Origin: Alphaproteobacteria bacterium
Lineage (GTDB): Bacteria > Pseudomonadota > Alphaproteobacteria > SP197
Length of the DNA: 5,997 nt
Assembly (NCBI GenBank): GCA_022822575.1
Contig: JAJEBJ010000058.1
Coordinates: 1 to 5,997 of the forward strand
Direction: 5' to 3'
Under the pieces are notes generated by a model. That model searched no databases, was not told the DNA's origin, and was given only the letters and a program-made list of their open reading frames with translations. Positions 1-5,614 of this stretch are shown in pieces (the stretch's first letter is position 1; each line of letters begins with the position of its first letter). The translations under genes and the position numbers were made by a program.

Positions 1-3
1 AGG

Positions 4-40
4 GGTGGGGGCCGGCGCCACGACGGCGCCGGCACCAACC
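4..40 (-). terminator. GC-rich hairpin after the symporter gene, possible terminator
   Basis: A perfect 9-bp inverted repeat (gccggcgcc at 11-19 and ggcgccggc at 25-33) encloses the 5-base loop acgac. The arms extend outward to 4 and 40 with two mismatches (7/37 and 10/34), giving 14 pairs out of 16. It lies 8 bases beyond the stop codon of the leftward symporter gene, where a terminator is expected. On the minus strand the stem is followed by C-rich sequence (ccccacccct), not a T-run, so it is not a textbook intrinsic terminator. It could act as a 3' mRNA-stabilising hairpin, or serve a gene beyond the left edge. Confidence 0.4.
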
Positions 41-48
41 GGCGTGTA

Positions 49-1458
49 TCAGGACGAGAGGTCCTTCGGCGGAACGGGTTTACCCAGAGGCTTGCCTATC
101 TCCTCGAAGTAGTCCCGGGTGACCTTGAACACCATCGGCGCGAGCAACAGCAGTCCGATCAGGTTCGGCACCGCCATCAACCCGTTCAGTGTGTCTGACA
201 GGTTCCAGACGAAGTCGACCTTGACATTGGCGAACGCAAGGGCCGCCAGGACCCAGAGTCCGCGGTAGATGATCAGGCTCTTCTCCTTGAACAGGTACTG
301 CCAGCAGCGCTCGCCGTAATAGGACCAGCCAAGAATGGTGGTGAAGGCGAACACCGCGAGTGCAATGGTGACGATGTACTGCCCGCCGGTCAGGGAAACC
401 TCGAAACCGGTTGACGTCAGCACGGCGCCGGTGAGGCCCGCACCGTCTTCACCCGTCATCACCCATGCGCCGGAGGTCAGGATCACGAGCGCGGTGATCG
501 TGCACACCACGAGGGTGTCGATGAATGTTCCGAGCATGGCGATCACGCCCTGGCGAACCGGGCTGTTTGTCTGCGCCGCCGCATGTGCAATGGCGGCGGA
601 ACCAAGGCCGGATTCGTTGGAAAACACGCCACGGGCAACACCGAAGCGGATGGCCGCGGCCACCGCGGCTCCGGCGAATCCGCCTGTCGCGGCGGCAGGT
701 GTGAAGGCGTAGGTGAAGATCATCCCGATGGCGTCGGGGATCGCCGTAATGTTGATCGCCAGGATCACCAGCGCAGCACCCATGTAGAGCACGATCATCG
801 CCGGCACCAGCTTGCCGGCGACCTCGCCGATCCGCCGGATTCCGCCGATGACGACGATGCCGACAAGGACGGCGACCACAACGCCTGTCACCCAGGTCGG
901 TACACCAAAGCTGTTGGTCAGGGCGCTGGCCATGGAGTTGACCTGGACAGCGTTGCCGATACCGAATGCGGCCACCGCGCCGAAGATGGCAAAGGCGATG
1001 CCGAGCCACTTGCCGAGTTCGGGCGCAAACTCCCCGACCCCGTTGCGCAGGTAGTACATCGGCCCGCCGACGTACTTTCCGGTGGCATCGACCTCCCGAT
1101 AGGTCACCGCGCAGACGGCCTCGGCATACTTCGTCGCCATGCCGAAGAGAGCGATCAACCACATGTAGAAGATGGCGCCCGGTCCACCGAGGGCTATGGC
1201 GGTGGCGACGCCGGCGATGTTTCCGGTTCCCACGGTGGCCGAAAGCGCTGTCATCAGCGCATTGAAGGGCTTGACTTCGCCCTCTCCGACTGCGCCTCCC
1301 TTGTCAAAGAGCAGGCGGAATCCGTACCCCACCTTGCGCCACGGCATGAACAGCAGACCCACGGTCAGCAACACACCCGTGACTCCCAGCGCCCCCAGCA
1401 TTGGCGGTCCCCAAGCGAAGGCGTTGATCGAATTGATGATCGAATTCAGACGGTCCAT
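49..1458 (-). CDS. Sodium:alanine/glycine symporter, AGCS family
   Basis: An inner-membrane secondary transporter of 469 residues that is expected to import alanine or glycine with Na+. The length is typical for AGCS proteins (AlsT/DagA/YaaJ type). The family signature is clear at about residues 76-113: VGTGNIAGVATAIALGGPG, then a membrane segment ending in KYAE. A second conserved block, FSNESGLGSAAIAHAAAQT, is at 279-297. GGPMYYL at 131-137 is also usual for the family. Hydrophobic segments recur along the whole chain (for example 20-38, 153-170, 189-206, 218-238, 311-329, 361-378, 401-412 and 431-445), consistent with 10 or more membrane helices. The ATG at 1458 is supported by a minus-strand GGGAGAA Shine-Dalgarno site (1464-1470) five bases upstream. 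It follows the YffB-like gene on the same strand after 137 bases, so it may have its own promoter or be read through. Substrate choice between alanine, glycine and relatives is inferred from the family only. Confidence 0.93.
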   Translation of the reverse strand: MDRLNSIINSINAFAWGPPMLGALGVTGVLLTVGLLFMPWRKVGYGFRLLFDKGGAVGEGEVKPFNALMTALSATVGTGNIAGVATAIALGGPGAIFYMWLIALFGMATKYAEAVCAVTYREVDATGKYVGGPMYYLRNGVGEFAPELGKWLGIAFAIFGAVAAFGIGNAVQVNSMASALTNSFGVPTWVTGVVVAVLVGIVVIGGIRRIGEVAGKLVPAMIVLYMGAALVILAINITAIPDAIGMIFTYAFTPAAATGGFAGAAVAAAIRFGVARGVFSNESGLGSAAIAHAAAQTNSPVRQGVIAMLGTFIDTLVVCTITALVILTSGAWVMTGEDGAGLTGAVLTSTGFEVSLTGGQYIVTIALAVFAFTTILGWSYYGERCWQYLFKEKSLIIYRGLWVLAALAFANVKVDFVWNLSDTLNGLMAVPNLIGLLLLAPMVFKVTRDYFEEIGKPLGKPVPPKDLSS

Positions 1459-1595
1459 CCCGTTTCTCCCGTATCCCCTCCTGTACTCAAGAGTGGCACC
1501 TGGCCAGCTCTCGAGGGGGGACTGATTTCACCATGCACGGTATCGGAGACGGGCAAATGCGTCCACGCAGTGTCAGTCTGCAAGTGTGCGATCAG

Positions 1596-1940
1596 TCAAC
1601 ATGGCGAGGTCAGCGCCGACCGAGTGGCGTCGGTGAATCCCACCAGCACCCGAATTCCGGAAACGAACAGGGGTCGTTTCATGACCGCGGGCCAGGCCCT
1701 GATGAGTGCGGCGGCCCGGGTTTCGTCGAGATTCCCTCTTTCCTCTTCGGGCAGTTTGCGCCACGTGGTGCCGCGCCGGTTGATCAGCGTCTTGTGACCG
1801 CATGCGGCAATCCATGATTCGACGTCGCCGAATCCGTCCTTTCGGACATCGTGGAACACATGTGGAATCCCCTGCTCGTCCAGCCAGGCAAGCGCACGCC
1901 GGCAGGTGTCGCAGTTCTTCAAGCCATAGACGCTGATCAC
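1596..1940 (-). CDS. ArsC/Spx-family thioredoxin-fold protein, YffB type
   Basis: A small cytoplasmic protein of 114 residues, the usual size for YffB-like members of the ArsC/Spx family. These have a thioredoxin fold and are proposed to be glutathione-dependent thiol reductases. The N-terminal strand leads into YGLKNCDTCRRA, with cysteines at residues 10 and 13. The YffB hallmarks follow: RRGTTWRKL at 55-63, KRPL at 88-91 and a glycine-phenylalanine pair at 101-102. These fit YffB better than true arsenate reductase. I chose the GTG at 1940. It overlaps the TGA of the upstream gene as GTGA and places the conserved first strand at the protein start. The ATG at 1997 would add 19 unrelated residues lying inside the upstream gene. 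The CxxC pair is Spx-like, whereas E. coli YffB, as I recall it, has only the first cysteine. It is translationally coupled to the uncharacterised gene upstream. Its reductase activity is inferred. Confidence 0.88.
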   Translation of the reverse strand: MISVYGLKNCDTCRRALAWLDEQGIPHVFHDVRKDGFGDVESWIAACGHKTLINRRGTTWRKLPEEERGNLDETRAAALIRAWPAVMKRPLFVSGIRVLVGFTDATRSALTSPC

Positions 1941-2635
1941 GGGGTAGCCCCGTTCGGAAAGGCCGGATCGGATCCGGGAACGTGCAGGGTCAGGCACGGC
2001 AGCCAGCCGCCGGGTACGGCAATGCGGTCATCGTGCGTGGTGCCGTCGATGAGATTGGGAAGAAGATGGGTATGCGGACCCTCGGGTGTCACCGTCTTCG
2101 CAATGGGGCCGGTGACGGTGATCTCGGCCAGCCGCGAACGAAAGAGACGGGACGGGCCTGTCTCGACGATCTTTGCCAGCGCCTGATGATGGGTACCGAC
2201 GAGACGTTCGCCTTCGGCCCGGGTGAGTGCGAGGTGAAGTGAGGGATCCTCCACGATGACGAGGGCATCCACGGTGGCGGCACCGGCGCCGATGTCGAAG
2301 AGAGCGGCATGACCCCGGCTGCCGGCATGCCGGAGCACCGTGTGACAAGACATCCGCGCCGTCTCCTCTTCCAGGCACAGAAGAAATCCGCGGATCCGGC
2401 CGGCGATGTCGTAGGGGAGGCAGAGGACGTGGTCGGTCGGCATGATCTCGATACGGCCGCCCGGACATGTTCCGGTCATCGTTCCCGCCGTCGCATGCCA
2501 GGCGATCGTTTCATCGCCAGGAGCGTGAAACTCCGCGATCACGCCGCTCACGCCGACGCTGAACGACACACCGGGACGCGATCGCCAGAAGCACAGGAAC
2601 GACTCGAACTCCATCCGGTTGAGGAGGCCCGACAT
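1937..2635 (-). CDS. Uncharacterised conserved protein
   Basis: I cannot assign a function to this 232-residue protein. It has no signal peptide, no evident membrane helix and no nucleotide-binding motif. It appears soluble, with alternating short strands: a beta-rich N-terminal half (about 22-90) and a mixed C-terminal half. The most conserved-looking part is the C-terminal third: TPEGPHTHLLPNLI (183-196), then IAVPGGWLPCLTLHVPG (205-221). I recall similar GPHTHxLP plus VPxG(W)xPC endings in uncharacterised alphaproteobacterial proteins, possibly the family DUF6925, but cannot confirm this here. The histidines at 188 and 190 with the later cysteine 214 could form a metal or active site; this is speculation. 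The ATG at 2635 is preferred over one at 2716 because the latter would overlap the upstream gene by 71 bases. It begins 10 bases after the glutathione-transferase stop and ends in a GTGA overlap with the YffB-like gene. The three are therefore probably co-transcribed and may share a thiol-related role. Confidence 0.75.
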   Translation of the reverse strand: MSGLLNRMEFESFLCFWRSRPGVSFSVGVSGVIAEFHAPGDETIAWHATAGTMTGTCPGGRIEIMPTDHVLCLPYDIAGRIRGFLLCLEEETARMSCHTVLRHAGSRGHAALFDIGAGAATVDALVIVEDPSLHLALTRAEGERLVGTHHQALAKIVETGPSRLFRSRLAEITVTGPIAKTVTPEGPHTHLLPNLIDGTTHDDRIAVPGGWLPCLTLHVPGSDPAFPNGATP

Positions 2636-2645
2636 GGATGGGATC

Positions 2646-3356
2646 TCACGGGCGCTTCCGGTACTGGTCGGCGCCGAATGACACCGACCAGCTCTCCGGC
2701 GTGAAACCGGTGACAATGTCAGCCGAAGCGGAGATGTCTCGCGTCACGGCCGGACGCTCGCTGACGACACCATACCAGCGCTTCACATTGGGAAAGTCGT
2801 CAAGATCCTGTTCCTGTCGTTCATGAAGCCGGCACCAGGGAAAGATCGCCATGTCGGCAATCGAATAGCTGTCGCCGGCAACGTGGTTGTTCTCTCCGAG
2901 CTGCCGGTCGAGCACACCGTAGAGCCGGGAGGCCTCGTTGCGGTACCGGTTCTGCGCATAGGGCAGAACCTCGGGACCCGAAGGATTCATCGGAGCATAG
3001 GCAAGAAAGTGATGTGCCTGTCCGAGCATCGGCCCGAAGCCTCCCATCTGCCAGAACAGCCACTGCAACACGTCCCATCGCTGCTGCGGTTCCGCCGGCA
3101 GGAACCGGCCGGTTTTCTCGGCGAGATAGAGCAGGATCGCGCCCGACTCGAAGAGGGCGAGGGTTTCGCCCCCCGGGCCTTCGTGGTCGACGATGGCCGG
3201 GACCTTGTTGTTCGGGCTGATCTTCAGGAAGTCCGGGTCGAACTGTTCGCCCTTGCCGATGTCGATGATGATCAGATTGTAGGCGAGCCCGCATTCCTCG
3301 AGCATGATATGGACCTTCTGCCCGTTCGGGGTGTGGTCGAAATAGAGATCGATCAT
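2646..3356 (-). CDS. yfcG: Nu-class glutathione S-transferase / disulfide reductase, YfcG-like
   Basis: A cytoplasmic glutathione-dependent protein of 236 residues. The YfcG/YghU group reduces disulfides such as 2-hydroxyethyl disulfide using glutathione and has little classical transferase activity. The N-terminal thioredoxin-like domain starts MIDLYFDHTPNGQK, with Thr9 and Asn11 matching the YfcG residues near the glutathione sulfur. ISPNNKVPAIVDHEG (46-60) carries the cis-proline P53, and LFESGAILLYLAEKTGRF (68-85) carries the glutathione-binding Glu70-Ser71. The helical C-terminal domain contains LQWLFWQMGGFGPMLGQ and the SIADMAIFPW motif. Against E. coli YfcG (about 215 residues) there is a short C-terminal extension ending GADQYRKRP. 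I chose the ATG at 3356 because the protein then begins exactly as YfcG does and has an AGGGA site nine bases upstream. A longer frame from 3422 would add 22 residues unlike the family. It is the first gene of the leftward operon and diverges from the dioxygenase gene. Confidence 0.92.
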   Translation of the reverse strand: MIDLYFDHTPNGQKVHIMLEECGLAYNLIIIDIGKGEQFDPDFLKISPNNKVPAIVDHEGPGGETLALFESGAILLYLAEKTGRFLPAEPQQRWDVLQWLFWQMGGFGPMLGQAHHFLAYAPMNPSGPEVLPYAQNRYRNEASRLYGVLDRQLGENNHVAGDSYSIADMAIFPWCRLHERQEQDLDDFPNVKRWYGVVSERPAVTRDISASADIVTGFTPESWSVSFGADQYRKRP

Positions 3357-3365
3357 GGCCGTGAT

Positions 3366-3370
3366 TCCCT
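3366..3370 (-). promoter_or_regulatory. Shine-Dalgarno site that decides the glutathione-transferase start
   Basis: On the minus strand this reads AGGGA, nine bases before the ATG at 3356. It supports that codon over the upstream in-frame ATG at 3422. Confidence 0.6.
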
Positions 3371-3417
3371 GGTCCTGTGCCTGAAAGCTGCCTTCTGCAG
3401 CCCGCCGGTGCAAGTCC

Positions 3418-3447
3418 TTCACGCTCCGTCCCCGGCTCTGGTAGGAT
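3418..3447 (+). promoter_or_regulatory. Candidate sigma-70-type promoter for the dioxygenase operon
   Basis: TTCACG (3418-3423) and TAGGAT (3442-3447) are separated by 18 bases. Each matches four of six positions of the TTGACA and TATAAT consensus. Transcription would start near 3454, leaving a short leader that contains the AAGGA ribosome site at 3461-3465 before the ATG at 3472. In a GC-rich genome such matches arise by chance, so this is only a candidate. I found no comparably good pair for the leftward operon in the same gap. Confidence 0.3.
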
Positions 3448-3471
3448 CCGCCTGGACGAGAAGGATATGAA

Positions 3472-4539
3472 ATGGCTGACGTCTACCTTCAACCGGTTCA
3501 CCATCCATCTGCGTGGACCTCGGCAGGTCTTGGATCCCTTGACGCCATCAGGATCAACTGGGATCAGCGCCACATCGATGCCCTCGATGAGGCGTGGCGT
3601 GAGGTCGACCGTCAGGGACTGACTCTCGATGAAATCGGGCACCATCATTTCCGGTTGCCGGCCATTGCCGAAGACCTGCGCGACATCTACGAGGAGATCA
3701 TGTGGGGCCGCGGCATCGTTCTCGTCGACCGCCTGCCGGTCGAAGAATGGCCGCTCGCCAAGGCGGAGATCATCTACTGGGGACTCGGGACCCACTTTGG
3801 CACGGGCCAGTCCCAGTCGGTCATCGGCGACCGCCTCGGCCATGTCGTCAACGTGGGCGGCAAGGATCACAAGGAGCGCGCCTATCGAAACTCCCTGCCG
3901 CTGACCCTGCACACCGATGCCTGCGACATCCTGTGCATGCTCTCCATACGCAGGAGCATCGAGGGCGGGGAGTCCCAGTACGCCAGCGCACTCGCCGTTC
4001 ACAACACGATACTCGACGAAAAGCCGGAGTATCTCGGGCCCCTCTATCGCGGTTTCCGCTACCACCGGTTTGGCGAGGAAGGGCCCGGCGAAGCTCCGGT
4101 CACCGAGCATCGCGTCCCGGTGCTGTCGGAACGCGAAGGATGTGTCAGTTGCCGCTACGTCGCCGGATACATTTACATGGCCTGCGAGGAACTCGGCGAG
4201 GACCTTCCGGCGTTGGACCGCGCCGCTCTTTCCTATTTTGATGACGTGGCCCTGCGCCCCGATCACATGATCGAGTTCCAGATGGAGCCGGGTCAGCTAC
4301 TTGTCTGCAACAACCTCACGACACTTCACGCCCGCCGGGGGTTTGACGATCCGCCGGGAGAAGACGAGGGGCGCCTTCTCCTGCGCCTGTGGCTGACCGC
4401 CCACGAGGGTGATCGCCGGCCCGTGGACGACTCCATCGAGATCTATCGCACTCATGGCATCCGGGCGCGGGAAGGCCGCCACGATACCCGCTACCGTGGC
4501 AATGCCACGGAGATTCTGGGCGAGGTCCTGAAGTACTGA
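3472..4539 (+). CDS. Fe(II)/2-oxoglutarate-dependent dioxygenase, TauD/TfdA superfamily
   Basis: A 355-residue cytoplasmic non-haem iron oxygenase, expected to couple oxidative decarboxylation of 2-oxoglutarate to hydroxylation of an unknown substrate. The facial triad is visible: His147 and Asp149 in LPLTLHTDACD, and the distal His286 in NNLTTLHARRGFDD. Arg305 in RLLLRLWL is placed to bind the 2-oxoglutarate carboxylate. GGESQYAS (165-172) is the usual strand after the HxD motif. The protein is longer than TauD (about 280 residues) because of roughly 60 N-terminal residues before the core and a tail rich in charged residues. It lacks the N-terminal zinc-cysteine domain of gamma-butyrobetaine hydroxylases. 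The ATG at 3472 has an AAGGA site six bases upstream. The gene leads a rightward operon with an AcoX-like and an E1 alpha gene, which suggests a catabolic role. Taurine or 2,4-D specificity should not be assumed, because this subgroup is large and mostly uncharacterised. Confidence 0.88.
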   Translation: MADVYLQPVHHPSAWTSAGLGSLDAIRINWDQRHIDALDEAWREVDRQGLTLDEIGHHHFRLPAIAEDLRDIYEEIMWGRGIVLVDRLPVEEWPLAKAEIIYWGLGTHFGTGQSQSVIGDRLGHVVNVGGKDHKERAYRNSLPLTLHTDACDILCMLSIRRSIEGGESQYASALAVHNTILDEKPEYLGPLYRGFRYHRFGEEGPGEAPVTEHRVPVLSEREGCVSCRYVAGYIYMACEELGEDLPALDRAALSYFDDVALRPDHMIEFQMEPGQLLVCNNLTTLHARRGFDDPPGEDEGRLLLRLWLTAHEGDRRPVDDSIEIYRTHGIRAREGRHDTRYRGNATEILGEVLKY

Positions 4540-4555
4540 TCACGCCGCCGGAAAC

Positions 4556-4565
4556 AGGGAAAAGG
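4556..4565 (+). promoter_or_regulatory. Shine-Dalgarno region that decides the acoX start
   Basis: The purine run AGGGAAAAGG ends five bases before the ATG at 4571. It overlaps the first base of an alternative in-frame GTG at 4565, so the ATG is the better start. The GTG would add only two residues. Confidence 0.55.
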
Positions 4566-4570
4566 TGCCC

Positions 4571-5602
4571 ATGAGGGCGGTCGGGATCATTGCCAATCCG
4601 GTATCGGCCAGGGACATACGCAGGATTGTCTCCCACGCCGGGAACCTGCCGATCAATGACCGTGCCAACATCGTTCTCAGGTTGTTGACGGGACTGGCGG
4701 CGGTGGACGTGACCGATGTGGTCGTCATGCCGGAGAACGGCGGTATCCGCACCCAGCTCATGCGCACCATCGAGCGGGAACGGCGCATGGGAACGGTCCG
4801 CCTGCCGGCCGTCACCTATCTCGACATGCCCGTGACCTCGACCTTCGTGGACAGTGCCGCGGCCGCCCGGCGCATGGACGACATGGGTGTCGGCGCCATC
4901 GTGGTCCTGGGCGGTGACGGCACCCACCGGGTCGTTGCCTCGTCGTGCGGCCAGACACCGATCGCCGGAGTTTCCACCGGAACCAACAACGCCTTTCCGG
5001 AGTTTCGCGAACCGACCATCACCGGTCTCGCTGTCGGTCTTGCAATCAGCGGCCGCGTTCCGGCCGACATTGCCCTTGCTCTGAACAAGCGTCTGGTGGT
5101 GACCGTCAACGAACGCCACGAGATTGCGCTTGTGGATGCCGCCGTGGTAGCTGAACGCTATGTGGGAGCGCGCGCCATCTGGAAGACGGAGAGCTTCCGT
5201 GACCTGTTCGCCACCTTCGGTGAGGCGGACGGCATAGGGATGTCCTCCCTTGTCGGACTCACCGGTCCCCTCGACCGGACAACGCCGCAGGGAAGGCGGA
5301 TCAGGCTTGCGCCCGCCGGCGCCGCACGGCGCACACTCGCCTTCCCGGTCGCTCCCGGCCTGATCGGCAGGGTCGGCGTCCTGTCGGTCGAGACGATGAC
5401 GCCCGGCGTCCCCTGCAGGCCCTCGGTCACCTCCGGATCCATTGCTCTCGACGGTGAACGCGAACTGACCTTCGGCGAGGCCGATGACGTCAGCGTCCGC
5501 CTCGAGACCGATGCCTTCAGAACCGTCAGTGTCTCCGGTTGCATGGCCTTTGCCGCCAGGCACGGACTGCTGGTCCATCAATCGAGCTCCCCCTGCCAAT
5601 GA
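4571..5602 (+). CDS. acoX: AcoX-type ATP-NAD kinase-like protein
   Basis: A soluble protein of 343 residues in the AcoX branch of the ATP-NAD kinase/diacylglycerol kinase-like fold. AcoX proteins are encoded beside acetoin dehydrogenase genes; their biochemical role is not established and they are reported as not essential for the dehydrogenase itself. The N-terminus VGIIANPVSARDIRR (4-18) is the first strand and loop of the kinase fold. IVVLGGDGTHRVVA holds the family GGDGT motif at 114-118, and TGTNNAFPE (136-144) resembles the nucleotide-binding asparagine region. The second half, about 170-343, is a beta-rich domain that includes SIALDGERELTF, as in NAD kinases. The length suits AcoX (about 340-370). 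The gene starts 31 bases after the dioxygenase stop and is followed by the E1 alpha gene after 12 bases, so all three are probably one transcript. A true NAD kinase is less likely, given this context and the changed asparagine motif. Confidence 0.85.
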   Translation: MRAVGIIANPVSARDIRRIVSHAGNLPINDRANIVLRLLTGLAAVDVTDVVVMPENGGIRTQLMRTIERERRMGTVRLPAVTYLDMPVTSTFVDSAAAARRMDDMGVGAIVVLGGDGTHRVVASSCGQTPIAGVSTGTNNAFPEFREPTITGLAVGLAISGRVPADIALALNKRLVVTVNERHEIALVDAAVVAERYVGARAIWKTESFRDLFATFGEADGIGMSSLVGLTGPLDRTTPQGRRIRLAPAGAARRTLAFPVAPGLIGRVGVLSVETMTPGVPCRPSVTSGSIALDGERELTFGEADDVSVRLETDAFRTVSVSGCMAFAARHGLLVHQSSSPCQ

Positions 5603-5614
5603 AGGAGAACCCCG

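Noticed and set aside
1567..1581. A weak inverted repeat (gcag...ctgc) after the YffB-like gene, considered as a terminator
   Set aside because: Only four base pairs with a seven-base loop and no T-run, so it is no better than chance.
1459..1599. A TTGACT hexamer on the minus strand at 1594-1599, considered as a -35 box for the symporter gene
   Set aside because: No acceptable -10 box lies 16-18 bases downstream, and the hexamer overlaps the end of the preceding coding region.
583..1797. A 404-codon open frame on the plus strand across the symporter gene and its upstream gap
   Set aside because: It is antisense to a clear membrane transporter and its product is Gly/Asp/His-rich without a known motif.
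1596..1940. Assignment of the ArsC-fold gene as a true arsenate reductase
   Set aside because: The RGTTWRKL and KRPL motifs fit YffB rather than ArsC, and no arsenite exporter or ArsR-type regulator is nearby.
1941..1997. An N-terminal extension of the YffB-like protein from the ATG at 1997
   Set aside because: The extra 19 residues are unlike the family, lie inside the upstream gene, and the GTG at 1940 gives the usual length with a GTGA overlap.
3357..3422. An N-terminal extension of the glutathione transferase from the ATG at 3422
   Set aside because: The family N-terminus and an AGGGA site both point to the ATG at 3356, and the extension does not look like a signal peptide.
2821..4266. 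A 481-codon open frame on the minus strand across the dioxygenase and part of the glutathione-transferase gene
   Set aside because: It runs antisense to the dioxygenase, whose catalytic motifs and ribosome site are clear, and then covers the glutathione-transferase in the wrong frame with arginine-rich low-complexity product. It is a shadow frame typical of GC-rich DNA.
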